Source: Azoarcus indigens (GTDB lineage Bacteria; Pseudomonadota; Gammaproteobacteria; Burkholderiales; Rhodocyclaceae). Taken from it: a stretch of 64,000 bases of DNA. The stretch lies in contig NZ_SNVV01000026.1 in the NCBI RefSeq assembly GCF_004361735.1, forward strand, positions 1-64,000, read 5' to 3'. The translations under genes were made by a program, and so were the position numbers. Under the pieces are notes generated by a model. The model worked only from the letters and a program-made list of their open reading frames with translations, was not told where the DNA came from and did not search any database. Below are positions 44,877-54,591 of this stretch, piece by piece (the first letter of the stretch is position 1; each line of letters starts with the position of its first letter).

Positions 44877-46160
44877 ATGAGCACCCCCACCCCGCAGCGC
44901 GAACTGCTGCAGCGCATGTTCCAGGCCGCCATCGAAGCGGCCCAACCCGCCCACTGCATTCCCGCCTGCCTGCCGCGGCCGCCCAAGGGGCGGCTGGTGG
45001 TCATCGGCGCCGGCAAGGCCTCGGCCGCGATGGCGAAGGCGGTGGAAGACAACTGGCAGGGCCCGCTTTCCGGCCTCGTGGTGACCCGCTACGGCTACAC
45101 CGTGCCCTGCGAGCGCATCGAGATCGTCGAAGCCGCCCACCCGGTACCGGACGCCGCCGGCCTCGCCGCCGCCCGGCGCATCCGCGACACCGTCTCCGGC
45201 CTCAGCGCCGACGACACCGTGCTGTGCCTGATCTCCGGCGGCGGCTCCGCGCTGCTGGCGCTGCCGCTGGACGGCATCACCCTGGAAGACAAGCAGCAGA
45301 TCGCCCGCGACCTGCTCAAGTGCGGCGCCACCATAGGCGAGATCAACTGCGTGCGCCGCCACCTGTCGGCGGTCAAGGGCGGCCGTCTGGGTGCCGCCTG
45401 CCACCCGGCCAAGGTGGTGACGCTGCTGATCTCCGACGTGCCGGGCGACCATCCGGGCGACATCGCCTCCGGCCCCACGGTGGGCGACGCCACCACCTGC
45501 GAGGACGCGCTGGCCATCATCCGCCGCTACGGCATCGCACTGCCCCCCAAGGCGCGCGCCATCCTGGAACACGGCATCGGCGAGTCGGTGAAGCCGGACG
45601 ACCAGCGCCTGCAGGGCAACGAAACCCACATCATCGCCGCGCCCCAGCTCGCGCTGGAAGCCGCCGCCGGCGTCGCCCGCGAAGCCGGCTACACGCCTTA
45701 CATCCTGGGCGACAGCATCGAAGGCGAAGCGCGCGACGTCGGCAAGGTAATGGCCGCCATCGCCCGCCAGGTGCAGCTGCGCGGCCAACCCTTCAGCGCG
45801 CCCTGCGTCCTCATCTCCGGCGGCGAAACCACGGTGACGGTGCGCGGCCAGGGCCGCGGCGGCCGCAACGTGGAGTTCCTGCTGTCGCTGGGCGTGGCCC
45901 TGGATGGCGCGGCCGGCATCCACGCTCTGGCCGGCGACACCGACGGGGTGGACGGCCAGGAGGAAGTGGCCGGCGCCTACCTCGCGCCGGATTCGCTGGC
46001 CCGCGCCTGGGCGCTGGGCATGCGCCCCAAGGACAGCCTGGACGACAACGACGGCCACGGCTTCTTCGGCGCGCTGGGCGACGCGGTGGTCACCGGCCCG
46101 ACGCTGACCAATGTGAACGACTTCCGCGCCATTCTCATCGCCGCGCCCGCCCCCACCTGA
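44877..46160 (+). CDS. Glycerate 2-kinase (TtuD/GckA, MOFRL family)
   Basis: Phosphorylates D-glycerate to 2-phosphoglycerate, feeding lower glycolysis. The 427-residue protein has the N-terminal DUF4147 domain (VVIGAGKASAAMAKAVE, LISGGGSALLALP, SDVPGDHPGDIASGPT) and the C-terminal MOFRL domain (about 310-420, SGGETTVTVRGQGRGGRN, ALAGDTDGVDG, GPTLTNVNDF). Some members are annotated as hydroxypyruvate reductase (TtuD) from old work on tartrate pathways; the kinase assignment fits the family better. It lies 72 bases after the transporter, in the same operon. Confidence 0.92.
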   Translation: MSTPTPQRELLQRMFQAAIEAAQPAHCIPACLPRPPKGRLVVIGAGKASAAMAKAVEDNWQGPLSGLVVTRYGYTVPCERIEIVEAAHPVPDAAGLAAARRIRDTVSGLSADDTVLCLISGGGSALLALPLDGITLEDKQQIARDLLKCGATIGEINCVRRHLSAVKGGRLGAACHPAKVVTLLISDVPGDHPGDIASGPTVGDATTCEDALAIIRRYGIALPPKARAILEHGIGESVKPDDQRLQGNETHIIAAPQLALEAAAGVAREAGYTPYILGDSIEGEARDVGKVMAAIARQVQLRGQPFSAPCVLISGGETTVTVRGQGRGGRNVEFLLSLGVALDGAAGIHALAGDTDGVDGQEEVAGAYLAPDSLARAWALGMRPKDSLDDNDGHGFFGALGDAVVTGPTLTNVNDFRAILIAAPAPT

Positions 46161-46504
46161 GGCGAAGCAGCGACGCTTCCAGCCGGCCTCCCGCCGGCAA
46201 GCACCTCTACCCTTCTTCCGCGCGCCCTCCAGCCGGCAACGGAAGGCCCCCTCAGCGCCGAGTCCCCCAAGCGGGACGCTGGACCGCTTCCATCCAGCCC
46301 CGCCTCCCCACGACCCCTCGGCACCCAGCCACGAGCGGCCGCCGAAACTCAGGCGCACGACAGCCCGTCCGGATCGCCGGCTCGCAAGGCCGGGGACGCC
46401 GCCGCCCGATTCACGCAGCCAGGAAAAGCCCGCCTGCCCGGGCGGCCGCGGCGCGCCGGCGAGGTCGTGCAGCGCAGCGATTGACGCCAGCGAAAGCGCA
46501 CCCG
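46161..46504. other. Gene-free stretch before the fecIRA operon
   Basis: About 340 GC-rich bases with repeated CCAGCCGGC-type blocks but no convincing gene, RNA or terminator. It separates the glycerate operon from the sigma factor promoter region. Confidence 0.55.
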
Positions 46505-46520
46505 AAAATAAGAACCATTC
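46505..46520. promoter_or_regulatory. Fur-box-like site upstream of fecI
   Basis: AAAATAAGAACCATTC matches the Fur core AATGAGAATCATT at 10 of 13 positions. It is the only AT-rich patch in the gap and lies 67 bases upstream of the sigma factor start. Confidence 0.5.
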
Positions 46521-46586
46521 CCGTTAACCGGTCAGCCAAGCCCACCCGACCCATCGCGGCCAGCCAGCCCCAGCGGAGCGCCCAGC

Positions 46587-47114
46587 TTGAATACCGCCGA
46601 CTCGTTCTCGAACACCGTCACCACGCTCTACCGCGACCATCACGGCTGGCTTCATGGCTGGCTGCGCAGCAAGCTGGGCTGCGCCCACCGCGCCGCCGAT
46701 CTCGCCCACGACACCTTCGAGCGCCTGTGGCGGGCCGGCAGCACGCCCGCGCTGCAACAGCCGCGCGCCTACCTCACCACCATCGCCAAGCGCCTGGCGA
46801 TCAACCAGTTCCGCCGCCAGGCGCTGGAGCAGGCCTACCTGGAGGCCCTCGCCCAGCTGCCCGAAGGCCACGCCCCTTCGGCCGAGGAGCAGTTCGCGGT
46901 GATCCAGACTCTGGACGAGATCCTGCGTCTGCTCGACGGCATGCCGGAGCGCCGCCGCCAGGTGTTCTTCCTCGCCCAGCTCGAAGGCCTGCCCCATGCC
47001 GAGATCGCCCGCCGGCTGGGCGTCACCCTCAACGTGGTGCACAAGGAAGCGGCGGCGGCGCTGCAGCACTGCTACCTGGCGATCTACGCCGACCTGCCGG
47101 CCGCCGCCCGATGA
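46587..47114 (+). CDS. fecI: FecI-type ECF sigma factor
   Basis: Sigma factor for the receptor gene two positions downstream. The 175-residue protein has region 2 (LAHDTFERLWRAG, then YLTTIAKRLAINQFRRQALE) and region 4 (MPERRRQVFFLAQLEGLPHAEIARRLGVTLNVVHKEAAAA). The start appears to be TTG, seven bases after GCGGAGCG; no in-frame ATG gives the normal length. The stop overlaps the fecR start by four bases. The order sigma, anti-sigma, receptor is the classic FecIRA layout. Confidence 0.92.
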   Translation: MNTADSFSNTVTTLYRDHHGWLHGWLRSKLGCAHRAADLAHDTFERLWRAGSTPALQQPRAYLTTIAKRLAINQFRRQALEQAYLEALAQLPEGHAPSAEEQFAVIQTLDEILRLLDGMPERRRQVFFLAQLEGLPHAEIARRLGVTLNVVHKEAAAALQHCYLAIYADLPAAAR

Positions 47115-48133
47115 GCCCTCCCGGCCGTTTCGCGCCGCTCGTCCCCGAGGCCGGCGCCCTCGCCAGCACAGTGGTGGCCGAGGCCGCCGAATGGGTGGTG
47201 AGGCTGGCGCACGACGACCGCCCCGCCACCCGCCAGGCCTGTGCCGACTGGCGCGCCCTGGACCCGCAACACGAGCTGGCCTGGCAACGCCTGAGCGCCC
47301 TCGGCCGGGAGCTGCGGGCCAGCGCCCGCGCGCTGCCCGCGCCGCTGGCCGCAACCACGCTGGAGCAGGCGCGCGCCAGCCTGCGCCGGCGCCGCCGCGA
47401 CAGCATCAAGTGGATGCTGGGCCTGGGCGCGGTCGGCCTCGGCGCCTGGCAGGGCCGCGACGCGCTGCAGGACTTTCCCGCCTGGCAGGCCCTACGCGCC
47501 GACCTCCACACCACGACCGGCCAGCGCAGCGAGCACCGGCTGGCCGATGGCAGCCAGCTGGTGCTCAACAGCCGCAGCGCGGTGGACATCGACTTCGACG
47601 AGCGCCAGCGCCGCATCTGGCTGCGCAGCGGCGAGATCATGGTCAGCACCGCGCCGGACGCCGCCGGGCGCCCCTTCATCGTCAGCACCGAACACGGCGC
47701 CCTGCTGCCGGTGGGCACCCGCTTTTCGGTGCGGCGGCTGGATACGCCCGGGCGGCCGATACGGCTGGCGGTGTTCGAAGGCGCGGTGGACATCCGCCCC
47801 GCCGGCCCGGGCGCGGCCCGGCGTCTGCCCGCCGGCCGGCAACTGGCCTTCACCGCCGACAGCCTGCTGCCGGAGCGCGCCCTCCACCCCGGCGAGGACG
47901 CCTGGACGCGCGGCATGCTGATCGCCAACCGCATGCCGCTGGCCGACTTCATCGCCGAACTCGACCGCCACCGCAGCGGCTTCCTGCGCTGCCGCGCCGA
48001 CGCCGCCGAACTCCAGGTCACCGGCGCCTTCCCGCTGGACGACATCGACGGCGCCCTGGCCATGCTGGAGACCATCCTGCCGCTGCGGGTGGAGCATTTC
48101 AGCCGCTACTGGACCACCGTCGCGCTGCGCTGA
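47111..48133 (+). CDS. fecR: FecR-type anti-sigma factor/signal transducer
   Basis: The 340-residue protein has a DUF4880-like N-terminus (about 25-75, ASTVVAEAAEWVVRLAHDD, WRALDPQHELAWQRLSA) and a short hydrophobic segment after RRRRRDSIKW (about 98-112). The periplasmic FecR domain follows (HRLADGSQLVLNSRSAVDIDF, RRIWLRSGEIMV), with a C-terminal region (about 270-340) that should bind the STN domain of the receptor. The membrane segment is shorter and less hydrophobic than usual. It lies between its sigma factor and the STN-bearing receptor. Confidence 0.92.
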   Translation: MSPPGRFAPLVPEAGALASTVVAEAAEWVVRLAHDDRPATRQACADWRALDPQHELAWQRLSALGRELRASARALPAPLAATTLEQARASLRRRRRDSIKWMLGLGAVGLGAWQGRDALQDFPAWQALRADLHTTTGQRSEHRLADGSQLVLNSRSAVDIDFDERQRRIWLRSGEIMVSTAPDAAGRPFIVSTEHGALLPVGTRFSVRRLDTPGRPIRLAVFEGAVDIRPAGPGAARRLPAGRQLAFTADSLLPERALHPGEDAWTRGMLIANRMPLADFIAELDRHRSGFLRCRADAAELQVTGAFPLDDIDGALAMLETILPLRVEHFSRYWTTVALR

Positions 48134-48280
48134 AGGCGTGCCGTGGCCGGCACCGGCCGCGCTTCCAAAAAAAAACGCAGCCCGACGGCAGTTTTTCCTT
48201 TCTCGCGTGTTAACCAGTCAGGAACCCCGCGAGGCGCCCGCGTGGCTTCCCTACATCAACCACGCATCCGGAAGGAAGTC

Positions 48281-50749
48281 ATGCCCCAGCCCCAGCTCCA
48301 GATCCCGCCGCGGCCCAACCCGCCCGCCGCGCTCGCCCCCATTGCTCCCCTTGCCCCCCTTGCCCGCGCCGTCTGCCTCGCCCTGCTCACCGCCGGCGGA
48401 CTGGCCGCCACCAGCACCACCGTGTTCGCCCAGCAGAGCGGCAGCGCCGAAGCGCGGCTGAGCTTCAACATCCCCGCCGGTGCGCTGGACGACGCCCTGG
48501 GCGCCTTCGGCGCCGCCGCCGGCGTCATGGTGGCCGCCGACCCGCGGCTCACCGCCGGCGTCCGCAGCCCTGGCGTGCGCGGCAGCTACGCCGTGGAAGA
48601 CGGCCTCGCCCGCCTGCTCGAAGGCACGCCGCTGCAGGCGGTGCGCCAGGGACCGCGAGCCTATGCGCTGCAAGCCCGCCCGCCGCGCGGCGGCGAAACC
48701 ACGCTGCCGGCGGTCACCGTCACCGACACCCACCTCGCCAACGCCAGCACCTTGCCGGAGACCTACGCCGGCGGGCAGACCGCCCGCGGCGGCAGGCTGG
48801 GCCTGCTCGGCAACCGCGACACCCTGGATGCCCCCTTCAGCCTCACCCAGTACACCGCCAAGCTGATCGAAGACCAGCAGGCGCAGAACATCGGCGACGT
48901 GCTGGTGAACGACCCCTCGGTGCGCAACACCTACTCGCGCGGCGCCGGGCGCGACGAGTTCAACATCCGCGGCTTCACGCTGTTCAACTACGACGTCTCC
49001 TACAACGGCATGTACGGCGCCTCGCCGCGCAACGCCAGCGCGCTGATCGGCATCGAGCGGGTGGAAGTGCTGCGCGGCCCCAACGCCTTCCTCAACGGCA
49101 TGGCGCCCTACGGCTCGGTGGGCGGCTCCATCAACCTGGTGCCCAAGCGGGCCGGCGCCGAGCCGCTGAACCGGGTGACCCTGTCCTACATCGACGACGG
49201 CCAGTTCGGCACCCATGTGGACCTCGGCCGCCGCTTCGGCGAGACGCAGGAACTCGGCCTGCGGGTCAACGCCCAGCACAGCGACGGCGACATGCCGCAG
49301 GACGGCGCTAGGGAGAAGCTGGACGCCTTCTCCCTCGGCCTGGACTACCACACCGACCGCCTGCGCCTGGAAGCCGACCTCAACTACCAAAACCGCCTCA
49401 CCCACGCCCGCAGCGGCCTGCTGTTCCCGCCCGCCTCCGGCGTGCGCATTCCCTCGGCGCCGGACGCCCGCGGCAACTTCTTCCCCGACTGGACCTACTG
49501 GAAAGCCAACGAGTGGTTCGGCGTCGGGCGCGCCGAGTATGACCTTTCGCCGGCCTGGACCGCCTTCGCCGCAGTGGGCGGCAACCGCTACGACTTCTCC
49601 AGCCTGCAGACCAACTGGCTGATGCTGGACGGCCAGGGCAACATCGGCGCGCGGCCGACCCGCCTCAAGGAGGAGGTGAATACCGTCACCGGCGAGGCCG
49701 GCGTGCGCGGCCGCTTCACCACCGGCGAGCTGGGCCATGAGACGGTGCTGAGCATGAGCAGCTTCGATCTCGAACACCGCCAGCTGCGGGCCACCTCCAG
49801 CATCGTGCTGTCCGACCTCTACGACCCGGCGGCCCTGGCCGAGCCGGCCATCGCCATCGGCAGCCACCTGCCCAAGGTCAGCGTCACCCGCCTGCGCAGC
49901 CTGGCGCTGGCGGACACCATTTCCATCGCCGACGACCGGGTCCAGCTGATGCTCGGCGCCCGCCAGCAGCAGGTGGTGGTGGACGGCTTCGACGGCGCCA
50001 CCGGCAAGCGCAGCGCCCACTACAGCAAGTCCGCGCTGACGCCGGCGGTGGGCATCACGGTGAAACCGGCACCGGCGCTCGCGCTCTACGCCAACTACAT
50101 CGAAGGCCTCAGCCAGGGCCCCACCGCGCCATCCGGCGCCGCCAATGCCGGCGAGGTCTTCCCGCCGGACATCAGCCGCCAGACGGAGATCGGCGCCAAG
50201 TACGACTTCGGCCGCATCGTCGCCACCCTCAGCGCCTTCCAGATCGAACGCCCGAGCAGCTTCCTCGATCCGGCCAGCCTGCGCTTCAGCACCGACGGCA
50301 AGCAGCGCAACCGCGGCCTGGAACTGCTGGTCCAGGGCGAACTCGCCCCCGGCCTGCGCCTGCTCGGCGGCGCCGCCTACACCGAAGCCGAACTGCTGAA
50401 GACCCAGAGCGGCGCAAACGACGGCAACACCGCCCCGGCCACCCCGCGCCGCCAGGCCAACCTGGCGCTGGAGTGGGACACCCCGGTGCTGCCCGGCCTC
50501 ACCCTCACCGCCCGCGCCCTGCACACCGGCGGCCAGTATGTGGACGCCGCCAACACCCAGAAGCTGCCCGCCTGGAACCGTTACGACCTCGGCGCGCGCT
50601 ACGCCTTCACCGCCGCCGGCAAGGCGGTCGTACTGCGCGGCACGGTGGAGAACGTGGCAGACAAGGACTACTGGCTGTCGGCCGCCCGCGAGGGCCTGAC
50701 GGTGGGCGCCCCGCGCACCCTGCTGCTGTCGTTGTCGGTCGATCTCTGA
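48281..50749 (+). CDS. TonB-dependent siderophore transducer with STN domain (FecA/FpvA type)
   Basis: Outer-membrane receptor that both imports ferric siderophore and signals through FecR. The 822-residue protein has a signal peptide (cleavage after VFAQ near 51), an STN signalling domain (about 60-130, FNIPAGALDDALGAFGAAAG, GLARLLEGTPLQAV), a TonB box region (LPAVTVTDT), a plug (DTLDAPFSLTQYTAKLIEDQQAQ, IERVEVLRGPNAFLNGM) and a barrel ending LSLSVDL. The plug sequence resembles FhuE/FpvA-type transducers for hydroxamate or mixed siderophores. The ATG follows GGAAGGAAG. The 147-base gap after fecR contains an A9 run (48173-48182) and probably a sigma-dependent promoter. Confidence 0.93.
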   Translation: MPQPQLQIPPRPNPPAALAPIAPLAPLARAVCLALLTAGGLAATSTTVFAQQSGSAEARLSFNIPAGALDDALGAFGAAAGVMVAADPRLTAGVRSPGVRGSYAVEDGLARLLEGTPLQAVRQGPRAYALQARPPRGGETTLPAVTVTDTHLANASTLPETYAGGQTARGGRLGLLGNRDTLDAPFSLTQYTAKLIEDQQAQNIGDVLVNDPSVRNTYSRGAGRDEFNIRGFTLFNYDVSYNGMYGASPRNASALIGIERVEVLRGPNAFLNGMAPYGSVGGSINLVPKRAGAEPLNRVTLSYIDDGQFGTHVDLGRRFGETQELGLRVNAQHSDGDMPQDGAREKLDAFSLGLDYHTDRLRLEADLNYQNRLTHARSGLLFPPASGVRIPSAPDARGNFFPDWTYWKANEWFGVGRAEYDLSPAWTAFAAVGGNRYDFSSLQTNWLMLDGQGNIGARPTRLKEEVNTVTGEAGVRGRFTTGELGHETVLSMSSFDLEHRQLRATSSIVLSDLYDPAALAEPAIAIGSHLPKVSVTRLRSLALADTISIADDRVQLMLGARQQQVVVDGFDGATGKRSAHYSKSALTPAVGITVKPAPALALYANYIEGLSQGPTAPSGAANAGEVFPPDISRQTEIGAKYDFGRIVATLSAFQIERPSSFLDPASLRFSTDGKQRNRGLELLVQGELAPGLRLLGGAAYTEAELLKTQSGANDGNTAPATPRRQANLALEWDTPVLPGLTLTARALHTGGQYVDAANTQKLPAWNRYDLGARYAFTAAGKAVVLRGTVENVADKDYWLSAAREGLTVGAPRTLLLSLSVDL

Positions 50750-50852
50750 GCGCAGCGCGCCCGCCCCGGCATTGCCGCAACGCGGCCACGCCCCGCATGG
50801 CGTGGCCGCGCGGCGCCGGGCCCGCCCGGCCCCCGCTGCTATACTCGCCGCC

Positions 50853-51194
50853 ATGCTGCGCGGCCTCCTCGCCCTCTTCTTCATCGTGGTCTTCCTGTGT
50901 CCAGGTCCGGGCTCGCAGGCCTATGCGGCCGCGCTGGAAACCGCGCCGGTGGAACAGGTGCTGACCGCCCTCGACGGCAAGGGCTCGCAGCCGGCGGACG
51001 ACAGGCGCACGGACGAACTGCCGCCGCTGCAGGCGGATACGCCGGCCGACCTGCACGATCTCGCCGACACGCCCAGCCGCACCCCGGGCTACCTCTCCGT
51101 CCCCGGCCGCCAGTCGCCCGGCTGGCGCGACGCCCTGACCAAGCCCTTCCTCGACGGCCCGCTGCGGCCGCCCGAGACCGCCGCCCTCGCCTGA
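50853..51194 (+). CDS. Small exported protein, unknown function
   Basis: A 113-residue protein with a signal peptide ([25 protein letters not shown]) and a Pro/Asp-rich mature part of low complexity ([31 protein letters not shown]). No family recognised. A TATACT hexamer ends only seven bases before the ATG, so the transcript may be leaderless. It follows the receptor gene by 103 bases but seems to have its own promoter. Confidence 0.62.
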   Translation: MLRGLLALFFIVVFLCPGPGSQAYAAALETAPVEQVLTALDGKGSQPADDRRTDELPPLQADTPADLHDLADTPSRTPGYLSVPGRQSPGWRDALTKPFLDGPLRPPETAALA

Positions 51195-51561
51195 GCGCGC
51201 CCGCCCCCCGGACCCGCGGCCGGCCGTCCCTACGGCGGACCGCCCCGCGAGGCCGGCCCCCCCGGCACGCTGCGCCACCGCGCCCGCCTGCCGGCGCGTC
51301 CGCCCTCGCCTGCCGGCCACCCTGCGGCGGCACCGGCGGGGCGGAGCCCGCTGCATCGGACCACTCACTCCCTGCCGTCATGGAAATCTTCGATTAATCT
51401 TTTGTCATCATCCTCTTCACCCTCATCTTCTTCTGTCCTCGCCACCTGCGGCGCCGGCAGCGGCATCGCCGCGGTGGCCACGCTGCTGGTCTGAGCCGCG
51501 CACGCGCGGCCCTACGCCAGACCTCCCGCCCCCCAACCCAATCACCGCCACGGAGTCCCCA
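51195..51561. other. Gene-free stretch before htpX
   Basis: About 370 bases, extremely GC-rich on the left and with a short T/C-rich section at 51398-51440. Nothing beyond a possible htpX promoter is seen. Confidence 0.5.
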
Positions 51562-52437
51562 ATGAAACGCATCCTTCTCTTCCTCGGCACCAACCTCGCG
51601 GTGGTGCTGGTGCTCGGCATCGTCGCCCACCTGCTGGGCCTCAACCGCTTCCTCACCGCCAACGGCCTCAACCTCGGCGCGCTGCTCGGCTTCGCCGCCA
51701 TCATGGGTTTCGGCGGCGCCTTCATCTCGCTGCTGATCTCCAAGCCGGTGGCGAAGTGGAGCACCGGCGCGCAGACCATCGGCCAGGCGCGCAACCAGCA
51801 CGAGCAGTGGCTGCTGGACACCGTCGGCCGGCTGGCCCAGGGCGCCGGCATCCCGATGCCGGAAGTCGCCATCTACGAGGGCGAGCCGAATGCCTTCGCC
51901 ACCGGCGCCACCAAGAACAACTCCCTGGTGGCGGTTTCCACCGGCCTGCTGAACGCGATGTCACAGGAGGAAGTGGAGGCGGTGCTGGCCCACGAAGTGG
52001 CGCACATCGCCAATGGCGACATGGTGACGCTGACGCTCATCCAGGGCGTGGTGAACACCTTCGTCGTCTTCCTGTCACGAGTGGTCGGCTACCTGGTGGA
52101 TTCCTTCCTGCGCCGCAACGACGAGCAGAGCGGCCCCGGCATCGGCTACTTCGTCACCACCATCGTCTGCGACATCCTGTTCGGCGTGCTCGCCAGCATC
52201 ATCGTGGCCTGGTTCTCCCGCCAGCGTGAGTTCCGCGCCGACGCCGGCGCCGCCCGCCTGATGGGCAACGCCACCCCGATGGTGAACGCGCTGCGCCGCC
52301 TGGGCGGCGTGGAAGCGGGCGAACTGCCGAAGAACGTGGCCACCGCCGGCATCAGCAGCCGCCCGGCCTGGATGGCGCTGTTCGCCAGCCACCCGCCGAT
52401 CGAGGAGCGCATCGCCGCGCTGCAGAGCCGGCGCTGA
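51562..52437 (+). CDS. htpX: Membrane protease HtpX
   Basis: Zinc metalloprotease of the inner membrane that degrades misfolded membrane proteins together with FtsH. The 291-residue protein has two N-terminal membrane helices (about 5-25 and 35-58), the zinc motif HEVAH (about 145) with the third ligand in the [12 protein letters not shown] segment, and two further hydrophobic stretches (about 157-180 and 195-215). The C-terminal [15 protein letters not shown] is typical of the family. The ATG follows GGAG. In enterobacteria htpX is under Cpx control; no such site was identified here. Confidence 0.95.
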   Translation: MKRILLFLGTNLAVVLVLGIVAHLLGLNRFLTANGLNLGALLGFAAIMGFGGAFISLLISKPVAKWSTGAQTIGQARNQHEQWLLDTVGRLAQGAGIPMPEVAIYEGEPNAFATGATKNNSLVAVSTGLLNAMSQEEVEAVLAHEVAHIANGDMVTLTLIQGVVNTFVVFLSRVVGYLVDSFLRRNDEQSGPGIGYFVTTIVCDILFGVLASIIVAWFSRQREFRADAGAARLMGNATPMVNALRRLGGVEAGELPKNVATAGISSRPAWMALFASHPPIEERIAALQSRR

Positions 52438-52999
52438 ACGCAACCGGCCGCCCTGCGGGGTGAGCCAGCCGCGGTCGGGCGAGGGGCCGGGCCGCCCTCT
52501 CCGGCCCCTCTCCGCCCCCTCTCCTGGCACTTCCCCAGCAGCGCTTCTCCTTCCTGCCTGAGCCTCCCGCTGCGGCCGGTGGACGCTGCCCCAGCCCCGC
52601 GCCCGGGCGCGTCCGCTGCCCTGGCCCCCCGAGGCCTGCGCGGCTGAAGTTTTTTCCATGCCGGCCCCGGCTTTTTCCACGCCGCCACGCCTCATCCCGC
52701 CTCCGGCGCGCCGCCCGCAGCCCGCCTCTCGTCCCGCCCCGAAGCCCTGCTGGCGCCGGTCTTGCGCCATATGGCCGCCAGCCGCGCGTTCGCGGGGGCG
52801 GCCCGCGCCGCTTCCCTCCAACCTCGGGAACACCGTTTGCCCGCAGCGTTTCAATTCGTGCCCGGCCGGGCCTGCACGCCCCGGCGGGCCGGATCGAGTC
52901 CTGGCGGCGCAGCCCACCTCCTCCTCACTACTCGCCGCCCCGGCTGCGAGCAGGCCGGCCGCCCTCCCGCCATCGCATCCGCCGACAAGGAGCCCTCCC
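52438..52999. other. Long leader/intergenic region upstream of paoA
   Basis: About 560 bases without a convincing gene. The first part is pyrimidine-rich; a repeated CTTTTTCCA-type block occurs near 52650-52680, and the frame is open from 52658 into paoA, but codon use there looks random. The paoA promoter must lie here. Confidence 0.5.
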
Positions 53000-53641
53000 A
53001 TGGAAGCCAGCAACCTCAAGCTCTCCCGCCGCGAACTGCTGGTGATGAGCGCCGCCTCCGCCACCATGATGGCGATGCCCGCCGTGGCCGCCGCCCAGAG
53101 CGCGAGCGCCGGCCGCGCCCGGCCGCCGGTGAACGCCCCGGTGGCGCTACGGGTGAACGGCCACCTCCACGAACTGGAACTGGACACCCGCAGCTCCCTG
53201 CTCGACGTGCTGCGCGAACGCCTGCAGCTGGGCGGCACCAAGAAGGGCTGCGACCACGGCCAGTGCGGCGCCTGTACCGTGCTGGTCAATGGCCGGCGCA
53301 TCAATTCCTGCCTGACGCTGGCGGTGATGCACCAGGGCGACGAGATCACCACCATCGAGGGCCTGGGCACACCCCAGCGGCTGCACCCGCTGCAGGCCGC
53401 CTTCGTCCGCCACGACGGCTACCAGTGCGGCTACTGCACGCCCGGCCAGATCTGTTCGGCGGTGGGCATGCTGGCGGAGATCGAGGCCGGCGTTCCCAGC
53501 CACGTCAGCGCCGACCTGGAGGCCCGCCCCCTGCTTAGCGCCGCCGAAATCCGCGAGCGCATGAGCGGCAACCTGTGCCGCTGCGGCGCCTACGCCAACA
53601 TCGTGGATGCGATCACCGACGTGGCGGAGGGCAAGGCATGA
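53000..53641 (+). CDS. paoA: Aldehyde oxidoreductase 2Fe-2S subunit PaoA
   Basis: Small electron-transfer subunit of the periplasmic molybdenum aldehyde oxidoreductase, which oxidises aromatic and other aldehydes. The 213-residue protein begins with a Tat signal (SRREL, then a hydrophobic run to AAAQS). The ferredoxin-type cluster is [11 protein letters not shown] plus a later Cys (NSCLTL); the helical cluster domain has CGYCTPGQ and GNLCRCGAY. The ATG at 53000 follows AAGGAG. The Tat signal exports the folded complex. The stop overlaps the paoB start by four bases. Confidence 0.94.
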   Translation: MEASNLKLSRRELLVMSAASATMMAMPAVAAAQSASAGRARPPVNAPVALRVNGHLHELELDTRSSLLDVLRERLQLGGTKKGCDHGQCGACTVLVNGRRINSCLTLAVMHQGDEITTIEGLGTPQRLHPLQAAFVRHDGYQCGYCTPGQICSAVGMLAEIEAGVPSHVSADLEARPLLSAAEIRERMSGNLCRCGAYANIVDAITDVAEGKA

Positions 53642-54588
53642 AATCCTTCACCTACGAAAAGGCGCAATCGCCCGCCGAAGCCGCCGCCGCGGCCGCGCGC
53701 ATTCCCGACGCCCGCTTCATCGCCGGCGGCACCAACCTGCTGGACTTGATGAAGCTGGAGGTGGAAACGCCGGCCCACCTGATCGATGTGAACGGCCTCG
53801 CCCTGGACCGCCTGGAACCGCTGCCCGACGGCGGGCTGCGGGTGGGCGCGCTGGTGCGCAACACCGATCTCGCCGCCGACGCGCGGGTGCGGCGCGACTA
53901 CCCGGTGCTCGCCCGCGCCCTGCTCGCGGGCGCCTCCGGCCAGCTGCGCAACAAGGCCACCACCGCCGGCAACCTGCTGCAGCGCACCCGCTGCCCCTAC
54001 TTCTACGACACCAACCAGCCCTGCAACAAACGCGTGCCGGGCAGCGGCTGTTCGGCGCTGGAAGGCTTCAGCCGCCCGCTCGCCCTCATCGGCGTCAGCC
54101 GCACCTGTATCGCCAGCCACCCGAGCGATATGGCGGTCGCCATGCGGCTGCTGGACGCCGGCGTGGAAACGGTGAAGGCGGACGGCAGCCGCCGTGTCAT
54201 CCCCATCGCCGACTTCCATCGCCTCCCGGGCGACACGCCGCAGCACGAGAGCGCGCTGGCGCCGGGCGAACTGGTCACCGCCGTCAGCCTGCCGCCGCCG
54301 CTGGGCGGCAAGCACTACTACCGCAAGGTGCGCGACCGCGCCTCCTACGCCTTCGCCCTGGTGTCGGTGGCCGCCGTCGTGCAGCCGGACGGCAGCGGCC
54401 GGGTGGCGCTGGGTGGCGTCGCCCCCAGGCCGTGGCGGCTGGAGAGCGCCGAGGCGGCGCTGCCGCTGGGTGCCCGCGCCGTCACCGAACAGTTGCTGGC
54501 CGGCGCCACACCGACGCAGCAGAACGCCTTCAAGATCCCGCTGGTACAGCGCACCCTGAGTGCGGTGCTGGCCGAAGCCAAGGGGTGA
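53638..54588 (+). CDS. paoB: Aldehyde oxidoreductase FAD subunit PaoB
   Basis: FAD-binding middle subunit. The 316-residue protein has the FAD motif [12 protein letters not shown] and [16 protein letters not shown]. Between them and the second half lies the cysteine-rich insert ([21 protein letters not shown]) that in PaoB binds an extra 4Fe-4S cluster, which distinguishes it from ordinary xanthine dehydrogenase FAD subunits. The C-terminal CO dehydrogenase flavoprotein domain ([19 protein letters not shown]) is present. The start overlaps the paoA stop. Confidence 0.93.
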   Translation: MKSFTYEKAQSPAEAAAAAARIPDARFIAGGTNLLDLMKLEVETPAHLIDVNGLALDRLEPLPDGGLRVGALVRNTDLAADARVRRDYPVLARALLAGASGQLRNKATTAGNLLQRTRCPYFYDTNQPCNKRVPGSGCSALEGFSRPLALIGVSRTCIASHPSDMAVAMRLLDAGVETVKADGSRRVIPIADFHRLPGDTPQHESALAPGELVTAVSLPPPLGGKHYYRKVRDRASYAFALVSVAAVVQPDGSGRVALGGVAPRPWRLESAEAALPLGARAVTEQLLAGATPTQQNAFKIPLVQRTLSAVLAEAKG

Positions 54589-54591
54589 GCG

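Noticed and set aside
42111-46358. Minus-strand frame of 1415 codons.
   Set aside because: Only its last 388 codons (from 43277) encode CdaR; the rest is antisense to the transporter and glycerate kinase.
44801-47110. Open frame reading into fecR from inside the glycerate kinase gene.
   Set aside because: It is an Arg-rich shadow; the fecR ATG overlaps the fecI stop at 47111.
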